64,000 nt of DNA from Tremella fuciformis (Eukaryota > Basidiomycota > Tremellomycetes > Tremellales > Tremellaceae), in contig CP136494.1 of the NCBI GenBank assembly GCA_032768795.1, forward strand, positions 1,364,001 through 1,428,000, given 5' to 3'. Made by a program: the position numbers and the translations under genes. Each line of letters starts with the position of its first letter. Positions within the stretch are counted from its first letter, which is position 1. Below are positions 24,994-36,133 of this stretch, piece after piece. The notes below the pieces were generated by a model, which did no database searches, was not told the origin of the DNA, and saw only the letters and a program-made list of their open reading frames with translations.

Positions 24994-27900
24994 TCAGATT
25001 TTCTCGCACCTGTTGCCGCCAACCTTCTTGAAGCCGGCGCGACAGCTGTAGACCTCGCACTGGCCCTGGTTGCAGCCCATCCAGCGCGCGCCCTTGATTG
25101 CGGTACAGTCCTGGCCCTGGCCGAGCGACGCACAGCCACCGCATGACTGCAGGTCGTTCATAGCGTCGAGACACTCGTAGGCGTCCGAGGCGCCCGAGAG
25201 ACTCGAACCAGGGATAGGGCAGGCGGCAAGACCGGCCGGGCAGAGCTTGGCATCCTTGTTGGCCTCGAGACCGAAGATGGCGCCGGGGGCCTGGACGGTC
25301 TGCACGCTCCGCTTCTTGTTGGCCACGGCGCGTTTGGAGGCACTGGCGCACTGGCCGTTGACCGGGGCCGAGCCGTCGGCGCAGGGCTTGACGCACGATG
25401 TGCCGTCGGACGAAAGGACGAGCGACCAGTCGTAACACTGGCACTTGGAGCCGGTCCAGTATGCCGTCGAGGGGCAGCGAGCCACGCAGGACGAGCCGTC
25501 TGATGAGAGCGTGTAGTTCGGGTCGTAACACACGCAAGCGTTGCCGTTCCACCCCGCGTTGGTGGGGCATCGGAGGACGCAGGACGAGCCGTCGGCGGAA
25601 AGCTTGTAGTTGGAGTCGTAGCAGACACACGCATTGCCGTTCCACGAGGCGGTCGAGGGGCAACGCGCTACACACGAGGTGCCGTCTGCCGAGAGCTTGT
25701 AGTTTGAGTCGTAGCAGACACAGGCATTGCCGTTCCAAGCCGCGGTCGAGGGGCACTTGGACACGCAGGTGTTGGTGCTCGACTGGAAGGTTGTCGACGA
25801 GTCGCTGCAGACGCAAGTGCCGGTGGAAGACGAGTAAGGTGCGCAAGAGGGGCACTTCGAGACACAGGTGTTAGAGCTAGACTGGAAAGTTTTGGAAGAG
25901 TCCGAGCACACGCAAGTACCGGCGGAAGATGAGTAGGGCGCAGCGGCAGGGCATTTGGACACGCAAGTGTTGGTGCTGGACTGATAAGTCGTCGAGGCGT
26001 CGGAGCATACGCAAGTGCCGGCCGAGGAAGAGTAAGGAGCGGCAGATGGGCACTTGGGAATACAGGTGCTTGTCGAAGACTGGTACGTCTTGGAAGAGTC
26101 CGAGCAGACGCATGCGTTGGCCGAAGTCGACCAAGGGGCGGCAGCCGGGCACTTGGCGATACACGAGCTGGTCGAGGAAGACCATGTGGTAGAAGCGTCA
26201 TTGCACACGCAAGTGTTTGCCGAGGTGGACCAAGTCGCTGTCGATGGGCACTTGGCAACGCAAGTTTTCGAGGTCGACGAGTAGCTGGTGGAAGCGTCGT
26301 TGCAGACACAGGTGTTGGCGGAAGTCGACCAAGTGGCGGTAGACGGGCACTTGCTCACGCAAGTGCTGGTGCTCGAGGACCAAGTTGTGGACGCGTCATT
26401 GCACACACATGTGTTGGCCGAAGTGGACCATGTGGCAGTGGAGGGGCACTTGCTGACGCAGGTACTCGTCGAGGACGACCACGTTGTGGAGGCGTCCTTG
26501 CACACGCAAGTGTTGGTGTCGCTGCACCACGAAGCGGTGCTGGGACAGCGGGCCTTGCAAGTCGAAGACGAGGAGTCCCAGACCGTGGAGGCGTCGTTGC
26601 AGACGCACACGTTCTTGTTGCAATCCCAGGTGGCAGTTGAGGGACAGCGGGAGACGCAAGTGCTGCTGCCCGAGTCGAAGGTGTACGCAGAATCCTTGCA
26701 GACACAGGTGTTGGAAGAGGACGACCAAGTGGCAGTGGAGGGGCACTTGCTGACGCACGAGGACGAAGAAGCTTGCCAGGTGGTCGAGGCATCGTTGCAG
26801 ACGCAAATGTTGCTCGAGGTGCTCCAGGTGGCAGTGGAGGGGCATCGGGCGACGCAGGTGGACGACGACGACTGCCAAACTTGAGATGCGCTGTTGCAAA
26901 CGCACGAGTTGGCTGACGAGCTCCAGGTGGCAGTGGAGGGGCACTTGCTGACGCAAGTGGACGAAGACGCCTGCCATGTCGTCGAGGCATCATTGCAGAC
27001 GCAGACATTGCTGGTGGTGCTCCAAGTAGCGGTGGAAGGGCAGCGCGCCACGCACGATGACGAGGATGATTGCCAGACCTGAGAAGCGCTGTTGCAGACG
27101 CACGAGTTGGCGGAAGAGCTCCACGTGGCGGTAGAGGGGCATTTGCTGACACAAGTTGAGGTGGACGATTGCCAAGTGGTCGAAGCGTCGTTGCAGACGC
27201 AGACGTTGCTGGATGAGCTCCATGTGGCGGTCGAGGGGCAGCGGGCTACACATGTGGAAGAAGAAGATTGCCAGACCTGGGAAGCGGTATTGCAAACGCA
27301 TGAGTTGGCGGACGAACTCCATGTGGCGGTGGACGGGCATTTGGAGACGCAGGATTTGCCGTCAGATGACAGTGTCATGGACGAGTCGGTGCAAACGCAA
27401 GCGCCGCCGGTGTAAGAAGCACCGCTAGGGCAAGCGCTGACACACTTGGTTGCGTCCGTCGAGCTGACCTGCTGGCCGGATGGGCAGACACACTTGCCGT
27501 TCGATTCGGATTGACCAGAAGGGCAGCAGATGGAGCTGCAGCCGATGTAACCGGAAGGGGTTCCGGCGGTGCAGCAGACACCGTTGGAGGTGTAACCTCC
27601 GGGGCAATAGGCCGGCTGGCAGGTGCTACCGGACCGAGAGCAGCCGGAAGATCCGCAGCATTTTCCGTTCGAGTAGCTCTGGCCTCGCGGGCAGCAGCCG
27701 CCGTTATTGTAGCAGTAGCCGGAAGGGCAGGAAGGCTGCGACGAGGTTGCCTGGACACAGGAGCCGCCCGAGCTCTTGTAAGAACCACATGAGTAGCCAC
27801 CCTTGCCATCACAGGTCGGCTGGGCGTTGACTGGGTAGTTGAAGGTTGAGCCGTAGTACGCGATCTAGCTCTAAGTACTGCGTCAGACCGGCTTGAGGGG

Positions 27901-28219
27901 AACTCACATAGTACTTGATGAGCTTGTTGATGTTGTCATCGATGTTGTTGTCGTCACAGTAGCCGTCGACGTCGCTCAGACAGAGACAGCCAAAATTCCA
28001 AGACAGCGAACCCCATGACCCTGCAACACTGGCACAGGTCTCCTGAGTTGTGCTGACCGAGGAGCGGGCCTCGAGTTGCGCGGCGGTAAAGTTGGAGTAG
28101 GCGGCGTCAGGTGTGTCGAGGGCGATTTGCTGCCAGTTTGACGGGAGCTCGCGCCCAGCATCGACGACCAGAGGGAGCGTGACGAAGGAGAGGACGAGAG
28201 GAAGAAGCCAAGCGAGCAT
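24994..28219 (-). CDS. Secreted cysteine-rich tandem-repeat protein with PriA/Cpl1-like C-terminal domain
   Basis: Two exons, 27908-28219 and 24994-27864 (43-bp intron), give 1,060 residues. Residues 1-21 are a signal peptide. A short N-terminal Cys-containing domain ([11 protein letters not shown]) and a Gly/Cys segment come first, followed by about 21-22 tandem repeats of near 33 residues, pattern C-x3-C-x12-C-x-C. The body is Ser/Thr-rich ([11 protein letters not shown] core), giving many O-glycosylation sites. The last ~85 residues ([45 protein letters not shown]) match the basidiomycete PriA-type domain, also found in the Cryptococcus capsule/virulence protein Cpl1. A KR-rich linker before this domain ([12 protein letters not shown]) could be a Kex2-type processing site. 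No GPI signal is seen. Probably a cell-wall or extracellular-matrix protein; function not established. Confidence 0.85.
25380..27420 (-). repeat. Coding tandem array, ~99-bp units with a 198-bp higher-order period
   Basis: Inside the cysteine-repeat gene. About 21 units of roughly 33 codons. The first seven read alternately CVSKC and CVARC, with matching alternation of CNxASQVW and CNDASTTW, so they appear to have expanded as 66-codon pairs. Middle units ([13 protein letters not shown]) are nearly identical to each other, while the last four are shorter and built on WNGNAC. This suggests recent unequal crossover in the centre and older units at the C-terminal end. Confidence 0.85.
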
Positions 28220-30060
28220 CTTGGGAGCTTCGATGCGACGTCGAGGGAGGGGGATAGAGAGGGGGTCGGACTTCGACGGGGAGCCGTCGAGAGAATACTT
28301 AAGGACGATGGGGAGGGAGAGTCGGGTGTTCTTGAGCGGTCTAGACGGATGTAGAGGAGGGGGACGGGAAGGTGCGGCAGCGTCTTCTTTATCATTGCTA
28401 ACCGTTCTCGACAGGCGTCGATTGCTCTCTCGCGAAAAATGAGGGTGCGTCTAACCGCTCCAGGGATGGTCAGTCACCGCGAGGTGTGCATCGGTGAGTA
28501 GCCTGGGGGATCTTTTGGAACCGCTCGGCGCCGTGTGCGTTAGCCCAGCATCAGCCTCGGTCACCCCACATCTGTCCCTCCGACGCGGTGCGAGATCCGT
28601 TCACCCCGCACAGGACGAGATCTCATGATGGCGTCGACGGGATGTGAGTCGATGTGACACGGGAAGAGCGGTCCCGCCTAGTCGGGTCTTGGCTTTACTG
28701 GCATTCGCGCGGTCGCGTCTTAGCGCCGTCGGCGACAGACTGAAGGAGATCTGCGTCGCTGTCGGACCCAGGATGCGGGATCGTCAAAACTGCCCTCGCA
28801 AAAAACCAGGTCCCCATCCCGCCTTGGGCAGTGGACGAGAGACTGGGAGTACCCATATGAAGGCACCATCCGCTGCTACCCGAGACTTCCCGCTCGAACA
28901 TCCGGTGCTAGCCTTGGACCATGCGCTGTTGAGAGAGGAAGGGTCCGGCATCTCGGACTAACTCTGTAGATCATCTTTAGGTCTTTGAAGATGCGACAGC
29001 GATGACAAGGCAAGCACAAGAGGAGAGGTCCACCTAACCAGTTAGGGATTGGGTGAGACACCTGGTAGCGGGAAGACGGGACACCCGGAGGCGGCAATGG
29101 ACCTGAAAAGTATCCAATCCCCCCACTTTTCAGTCGGCTCTCACTCACATGAGATTGCGAGTTTTCACTCCTCTTGCTTCCCGGAACCGTTCATGCATGT
29201 GCACACGCCTGGCCAGCCAAAAGATCGTCGCTAGGCGTCTGGACCCTAGCAAGAGGGCCCTCTTCGCCTCTTCGCCCCAAGGCGCCGCCATCCTCGGCCC
29301 CTCGGCGACGCCCAGATACGCCAATCCTTAGTCCGATAGCAGCAAATCCCGGAAAGCCGTCAACGCGATCGAAGCGCCCGCATCGTAAACGGGAGGGACT
29401 TTGATGCTGTTGGATAACCGAATGCCTCCCGAACTAATCAGGCCCATTACCACAGGCTCAGCCAAGCGGGAGGAAGCCTCACCCAATCCCTGTCCAAAGC
29501 CTCCGCCACATCCTTCTTCGCCATCTACAAGCATCCCGCGTCGTCAAAAGTGCCGACGATCGACAGCTCGATCATATACTTGACTCTTGCGCGAGGTTAC
29601 GGTGAATTGGGCCCGCTGGGACAACCTCTTTTGGCGCAGCTTGATCGTCGGGTTCGTCAAGGAGATCGAAGAATTCCGAGAAGAGATCATGTCTCGGGCT
29701 GCAGCTAATTCGAGGGAAACAGAGGGACTGCTCTTCTCTCCATAAGCAGGCGAAGAATTGTATGCTCACTGAGACGAACGGGAAGTCGAGTCGCCGTGAG
29801 GAGGCTGCCTCTGGGGTACCAGGAACCCATCGTCGCTGCAGACTATGCTCATCCATCAACGTCCTACTCAGCCGTTTTGTCGGAGGGGGCGCTCGGACGC
29901 CTAGTTTGACTGGAACGCTTCTTCGCATCGAGCGCAATAGGCGGCTGTATGTATCCGGGCTGTGGATCAGCAGCTGTTCGAGGTGCTGAGTTGGTGACTT
30001 GAGGCACGACATGCATCGAGACGATTGATAGGATCGATATCATAAACGTTCGTCTAAGGA
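28220..30060. other. Gene-poor region upstream of the cysteine-repeat gene
   Basis: The promoter of the cysteine-repeat gene lies at its left end. Open frames at 29328-29534 and 29572-30012 (minus), and a + strand stretch near 29600-29745, have partly protein-like composition but match no family recognised here and have no convincing splice model. They may be remnants of a decayed gene. No RNA gene seen. Confidence 0.4.
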
Positions 30061-31415
30061 CACTAGGTAAATCGTGCAGAAAGGTGCGCGATAGGGCGTA
30101 GCACCGTATTTTGATTTTATTTTAGGTTTTTAATTGTATTTTATTGTTTGCCGGTTCTCAGGTAGTTTGCTAAGCCTCATACAATTCTTTGATCTTTGAT
30201 TCCGTTAGATGGGAGGGGTGGGACAACCCCGCACCCCTGCCGTCCCCCTCCCTCCCTCTTACCCCCTTGCGCCTGACGGTGCATGTAGCTCAACCCTGAC
30301 GGGTCGAGCATCCGGCTGCGCCAGATGTTGTTGTCATGTCAGCCATACCTGTGTGATGTCCATTGCATGCCTACTGTCACCCCGGCCACGCCTCCATGAT
30401 CACCAACGCCTACCTACAACATTCGTCCCAGCCCAGCACATGAGTCAGACACGTGAGGATATTGTTGAGCCTCGAGTAGCTTTGACAAGCTCGAGTGGCC
30501 TTGACAACTCTAGAGCTCAAGCCTTGTCAACGGTGTTTCAAGGAGAAAGCCCGAGGCGGTGCAGAGGAGGGCATGGGTGATACATATACAACTCCTCGCC
30601 CGAAGACCGTCCTTAGCGCCATAGTATTGAGTCCTATGGATAGAAAGTAACGGCGCAGCGAAGTTGTGGGCGCACGAGAGGCTGTAGGATACACCTTCTC
30701 ATGGAGAACAGAGATAGATTGACAGAGAGCACGTGTGAGAGGGCCCATCAGTTGACGACCGGTCTGGCCCAGTGACACCTACTGTCACGTTGGCCACACA
30801 TGCAACCTTTGTCTCAGCCCAGCACGCCTGTCAGACACAGGAGCACCTTGTCAGTGCTCAAATACCCTGGAAGAGCCTTGAGTAGCCTTGAAGACGGTGT
30901 TTCAAGGAGAAAGCCCGAGGCAGTGCAGAGGCGGGCGCGGGTGTTATATATACAAGCTCACACCAATAAACCGTCCTTAGCACCGTGGTATTGAGTCCCA
31001 TGGATAGAGTTTAATGGGGCAGCCATGTTGTTGACACACAAGAGGCTGTGGAAAGCACCTTCTTGCGGAGAACAGCACCAGATCAACAGACAGCACGTGT
31101 GAGAGGGCCCATCAGTCAATGATGGCCTGGGACGGCAACAGCAAGCAAGCCTCATCAGACGTGGCTTATTTTGACCCTAGTGGTGCAGTGATAGCATCTG
31201 GAGAGTGTAATTGCTATGTAGGTGATTGGCCTTGTCACAGATGTCATTCCATCCATCAGCCTCATGCATGCATGTTTCTCTGCTGAAAGGGGAGAGGGGC
31301 AGCAAGGATGTCCGGAATTTTTCTATTTGATCCCCCCATTTGCGGTTTTCAGCACGTGTTTGGCACGTGGACCCGCAGAATTCACCCCCGTAAGAGCTAC
31401 GCAAGCTACGCTGAT
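30061..31415. repeat. Dispersed repeat, copy A
   Basis: The left end (ACTAGGTA.ATCGTGCAG, then GTGCGCGATAGGGCGTAGC) and right end (GGAATTTT, CCCCCATTT, CCGTAAGAGCTACGC) match copy B at 45853-46540 in the same order. Between them are an AT-rich stretch, a CCGTTAGA with C-run, CATCCGGC, and GGTGCAxTGATAG. The sequences are diverged, with many substitutions and indels. No open frame of transposase or reverse-transcriptase type was recognised and no clear terminal inverted repeats, so it is called a non-autonomous or decayed element. It ends about 150 bp before the SPX-RING start codon. Confidence 0.7.
30370..31135. repeat. Two-unit tandem duplication inside repeat copy A
   Basis: Unit 1 (30370-30777) and unit 2 (30778-31135) share CCTACTGTCAC, CAGCCCAGCAC, the long match CGGTGTTTCAAGGAGAAAGC (30531 and 30895), CCGTCCTTAGC, GTATTGAGTCC.ATGGATAG and GCACGTGTGAGAGGGCCCAT in the same order, offset about 364 bp. 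Copy B lacks this unit pair, so the duplicated material is specific to copy A or lost from B. Confidence 0.8.
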
Positions 31416-31570
31416 GAGTTAGTCACTTGCCACCACCTGCCTTTTGCGATGGGAAATTCAGGGTCCAGACTCCCACTGTTCAACTCCGCCAGTTTCACTA
31501 TTTTCAGCTACACCATGCTTGCATGACCATTTTGACCTTTCTCGTTGTACATTAGGTGGTGAGAGTCGAC

Positions 31571-34070
31571 ATGAAGTACGGCAAGGAGTTCCAGCAGATA
31601 CTGGAGAACCCGCATTTCCCGGAAGACTGGCGGACATCAGCTATCGAGTATCGCAAGGTGGGTCTCCGCCATCGTTCATCCGGTGAAGTATGCATCATAC
31701 GTGTGGCTCACACCTCAGCTCAAAAAGCTCATCAAGGATGTCGTGGCAGAGCTATCCTCCATGGGGCTGTCGCCCGACGTGCTCAACAAGCTTCTTGTGA
31801 CTGAGGAAGAGGTGCCGGTAGCCGGTCCTTCGAGGTCTGGCAAAGGCAAGGAGAAGGAGGTCGCAAAGCACGCAGACGACGATCAGGGGGAGGACGATGG
31901 CGACGTCCTCGAATTCGAGTTCGAGTCGGACGAGTCGCCCCTGTTGACCGGAAATCCGCGTGTCCCAGCCCCGACCAAGGAGGTTTTGCTCGACCCCATA
32001 CTCGATGAAGATGCTGGCGGCGAGGACTCGTCTCACCTGAAGCCGGAGAGAAGGGGCAGCGAGGCCGGCGCATCGTCTTTACGATCTGGATCTCCAGGAT
32101 CTCATGCTCATCATCGGAAGTTTCGACTTCGGCTTTTGAGCGAAGCGAACGGCAGACCCCCCTCGAGACGAGCGAGCATCGAGTCGTCAACGGCCTCGTC
32201 TCAGGCCGAGGCGAATGGTGTACGGCCCATGGGTGTCACGGATCTGCTGCGTCGGCAATCGAGCGACGCCAACATGGAAGATGCGGGTCATGACCATGAG
32301 AGCCGACCGTCACGGCGGGTCGTGCGGAGAGCAGTCGCGGACGGCCACGGGGGAGTGAAGGCGGAGTACGTGCTCACCGGTAAGTACGCCGCCGCCGTCA
32401 CACTGTCCCATCTGACTCCTGGTAGGCGAGGCCTCTCACCCAGTCCCACAATTGCGCCTACATCTGTCCGCCTCGCCGGCGCCGTCGGACTGGTCTTCAC
32501 TCTCGCAGACATCCCGTTCTCCCTTGTCGCCGACTTCGGGCACAAATGACGATACAGAGGATGACGGGGACGACAGCGATGAGGAGACCACGCCAAAGAC
32601 TTTGAGCGTCCCGAATGTCGGTGTCATCCCGCCTTCACCACAATTCAGTCGCATGCAGCACGCCGCATCGCCCATCTGGGCTCTAGCTACAGGAGGCGTT
32701 GGAGAAGGGATGATGCAGGATCTGTCCCTCGACGACGAGACGCCAGTCCAACCGTCCCTGGCCACAGTACCATCGGCGTCGTTCGCGCCGGAGAGTTCAC
32801 AGACCACCGACGACCCTGATATCCCTACGATTAGTACTGAGCGAGCCCGAGATCTCGACAATGCTGCTAATGGCAAGCACTCGCCTTCGCATGAACGCGA
32901 CTTCATTATCCCCCTCGCATCCGACATGGCGTTCTTCAACCTCCTCACTGCTGCTCTCACATCTCTTTCGACCTTTCACGCAGAACAACAGCTACTCTTC
33001 CGGCAGTCGGTGGATCGATTATGCCTGCTCATCTCGCAGTCCATCTCGCCTTCGTCGAATGGCCCGGAAGTGCTCGCTATCCCCTTTACGCCTTCTCCCG
33101 GGGATGACTCGGATGCTCCCACAGCTGGTACGGTTGCCAGGATAACCCCTGGCAACAGTGCCGCCAAGTATTCGAAGAAGGATCTATACGCGTGGCGGGA
33201 GATCTTCACGCTCTGGATCGAGAGCGAGATCTTCGAGTCATCCGCAGAGCGTACTCGAGGCGAGAGAACAGTCGATGAGGCAGAAAAGCGATTGCAGGGA
33301 TTCGCCAGCGAAGTCGTCAAGCGAGGTCTCGGAGATCGGCGGACAATGAAGGGGAAGAAGGTCCGGGAGAGCTGGGATGAGTTTTTGCGACTGAATGTGC
33401 TGCTGCTGGACCTCAAGCGGTTCCAAATGGCCAACATCAACGCTGCGCGCAAGTACGTGTCTCATAACATTGCTTGGTGTTTTTGGCATGCTGACCGATA
33501 GAATCCTGAAGAAGCACGACAAGCGCACCGCCCTCACAGCAAGCACCGGATTCCAGCAATTTGTGCGATCCACTCTGTCCGCTCCGGGTGCTCTGGAGAA
33601 CACCTGGTCCTTCTACAATACCTCTCTCCCCCATGTCTTGCTGGCAAGCTTGACCGATGTGCTGCTTCCAATCCTGCCCAGCTTGGACGATTATGCCTGC
33701 TTGATCTGTACCAGTATCGCTTTCAAGCCTATCCGACTGGCTTGTGGGCATCTCTTCTGCGTGCGGTGTCTGGTCAAGATGCAGAAGGCTGGGAAGGGCG
33801 AATGCCCTCTCTGCCGCGCCAACGTCGTTCTCCTGGCGGATAAGAGTGAGTGGTGCACATAGATTGGAAGGTGCTGATGTTCAGCCTCGCTCGATGTCAC
33901 GTTGATGAAGTGAGTCGATTCTGTGACGAGCCAGGTCCCTGCTGATGATGAGTTTTCTCAAGACGTGGTTTCCGAAGGAAGTGCGCATCAAGCAGCGGGA
34001 GAATGAGACTGAAGTGGCACGAGAGCAGGCGAAAGAAGGGGGCGTGGATACGCGATGTATAGTCATGTGA
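31571..34070 (+). CDS. SPX-RING ubiquitin ligase
   Basis: Six exons (31571-31657, 31719-32379, 32426-33452, 33502-33845, 33885-33909, 33953-34070) give 753 residues. It opens MKYGKEFQ, the SPX start, with the inositol-pyrophosphate/phosphate-sensing helix YRKLKKLIKDV formed across intron 1. A long acidic/Ser-rich insertion separates this from the SPX core (FFNLLTAALTSLSTFHAEQ; NVLLLDLKRFQMANINAARKILKKHDKRT). A C3HC4 RING follows: C658, C661, C673, H675, C678, C681, C693, C696. The tail FLKTWFPKEVRIKQ is typical of the fungal family. Fungal SPX-RING ligases such as S. pombe Pqr1 restrict phosphate uptake by ubiquitination; the same role is inferred. Predicted soluble, no membrane segments. The start lies only ~150 bp from repeat copy A. 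Confidence 0.93.
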
Positions 34071-34546
34071 GGGGCAGGCGTCGACTTGGGTACGTTGTAT
34101 GGAGGGTATCGTTGTACATGCAAGGCCTGCCTCCAACACGCATGGAAGTGTTGGCCACGCGACGGTTGGCCGGAATTGTGCCTGAGGTAGATAACCCTGT
34201 TTCGACCCTGAATGCTGGTTGTGGACGGATTCGGCCTTGGGCTCGTTTGTTGTCGGTCGGATCCTGTTCGCCTCGCCCCGAGCCACGAGAGAGTACAAGC
34301 CAATCCTCAAACCGAACCAGTTACCATCCCAGGCACGAGAAACCACCCAGCAAGCTAAAAAAGCGCGCCCTCATCTATCACACCACACCACTCACTCCAG
34401 CTGTCAGTCGCTCGTTATTCCCCACCTCTTTACTAGACAGGTACCCGTAGGAGGCGACTTGTCTTCGCCCACTCTCTTTCGGTATACACACACTCTTATA
34501 GACTCTTCACCGGTCGACCTGCACGGGTCCTCCGTAGTCGGCTACC
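34071..34546. promoter_or_regulatory. Upstream region of the GDP-mannose transporter gene
   Basis: Pyrimidine-rich 5' flank and leader between the SPX-RING stop and the transporter ATG, which are tandem on the + strand. No gene seen. Confidence 0.4.
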
Positions 34547-36133
34547 ATGTCTCGCCCCCAGACGCCCTTGGGCTTATCGCCCCGCAACTCGTATGTCAAC
34601 CTGCGCGACGCGGCCGACCCCCACTCGCATACCTCGCCCAACGGTCTCGCGTCGCCCATTCGAGCGGCGCTAGATGAGAAGGAGCGTCTCAAGGCCGAGA
34701 TGGAGGTCCATGCCAAGTTGCTTCGCGAGGACGGCGCGGAGAAGGCCAAGAAGGAGGAGCCTGGATTGCCCGCTGGCTCGCCCGGTTCGTCTCCCATCTA
34801 TCTTTGCGCCATGGCTCTATGCCGTTCCCGCGCGTCCTCTCGCTGACAAGCAGTATGGCCCATCCTCTCTTACTGCGTCGCTAGTATCTTGATGACGGTC
34901 ACCAACAAATTTGTCGTTTCGGGCAGCCAGTTCACCATGACATTCCTGCGTGAGACCCATTCATCGCGCGGGGAAGTGGGCTGATCATTAGTCTTGACAA
35001 TCCAGTCGGTTGTCTGTGTCGGCTGCGTGTGGACCGTCAAGCGCGCCGGCGTCATCTCTTGTCAGCTGATGTCCATACGTCCGGTACAGAGCTGACGCGC
35101 AGTCCGCGACTTTGACCTGAACGATGCCAAGGCTTGGTTCCCTATCTCCTCCTTGCTCGTGGCTGTCATCTACACTGGCTCTAAATCTCTCGTGAGCTGG
35201 ACCCTGTTGACTGGCTCGGCAAATCTGACCATGCAGCAATTCCTCTCCATTCCCGTCTACACGTGCGCATCATGGCTGTTGGCTTCCCGCAAATGCTGAT
35301 CAATAGGATCTTCAAGAACCTCACCATCATCCTGATCGCCTACGGCGAGGTCATCTGGTTCGGCGGGTCCGTCACTGGCCTCACACTCGCATCCTTCTTC
35401 CTCATGGTCGGCTCCTCCGTCATCGCCGCGTGGTCCGATATCTCCACCACCCTCACTCGCATGTCTGCCGGTGTCGCCGTCGTCGATCCCACATCAGGCG
35501 CAGACGTGCCCCTGCCTGCCGGCATGATGGGCGGCTTCAACATGGGGTATGCATGGATGCTCATCAACTGCATCGCTTCCGCCTGCTACGTGCGTCTCTC
35601 CCCGATTTTCCTGCAGACTGGTCATTGACGTCAGGTCCTCTTCATGCGCAAGCGGATCAAGGTCACCGGCTTCAAGGACTGGGACTCGATGTTCTACAAC
35701 AACCTCCTGTCCATCCCGGTCCTGCTCATCTTTTCGCTCCTTGTCGAGGACTGGGGAAGCGCCTCGTTTGCCCGCAACTTCCCCGAGGCCAACCGCGGTT
35801 TCCTCCTGCTTGCCATTGCTTTCTCTGGTGCCGTTGCCGTATTCATCTCATACTCTACCGCCTGGTGCGTGCGCACATGCGGCTCGACAACCTACTCGAT
35901 GGTCGGCGCCCTGAACAAGTATGTTACGCCTGCCTGCGGACTGTGCAAGTGCTGATGTCAGACTTCCCGTTGCCGCCTCGGGCATCCTGTTCTTCGGCGA
36001 CCCCGCCAACCTCGGCAACGTCTCTGCCATTGGCGTCGGTGGTATTGCTGGCATCGTGTACGCCATTGCCAAGACCAATCAGGCCAAGGTGGAAAAGGCC
36101 AAGGCGGCGCGCGCGTCGATGGAGAAGGCGTAG
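34547..36133 (+). CDS. GDP-mannose transporter (Vrg4/Gmt family)
   Basis: Eight exons (34547-34784, 34854-34949, 34992-35060, 35103-35191, 35237-35262, 35307-35589, 35635-35918, 35962-36133) give 418 residues. A hydrophilic N-terminal ~75 residues is followed by about ten membrane segments of the drug/metabolite-transporter fold. Diagnostic motifs: [13 protein letters not shown] (the FKNLT signature) and GALNK at 358-362, the GDP-mannose binding motif of Vrg4-type carriers. A Lys-rich cytosolic tail follows. It exchanges GDP-mannose for GMP across the Golgi membrane and so feeds protein and lipid mannosylation and, in Cryptococcus, capsule mannan backbone. Cryptococcus has two paralogues, Gmt1 and Gmt2; which one this is cannot be told here. 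Confidence 0.95.

Noticed and set aside
26288..26884. Long + strand open frames running opposite the cysteine-repeat gene (198 residues and similar).
   Set aside because: They are mirror frames of a repetitive coding sequence; composition (Gln/Val/Glu-rich) follows from reverse-complementing Cys/Ser codons, with no independent start or splice structure.
25380..27420. Regular ~99-bp periodicity that could suggest a CRISPR-like or satellite array.
   Set aside because: The period is an exact number of codons and the frame encodes a continuous cysteine-patterned protein; it is a coding repeat.
30061..31190. Copy A of the repeat as a CACTA DNA transposon (it starts CACTA and TAGTG occurs to the right).
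   Set aside because: Copy B begins AAACTA, the TAGTG is internal to the shared sequence, and no transposase frame is present.
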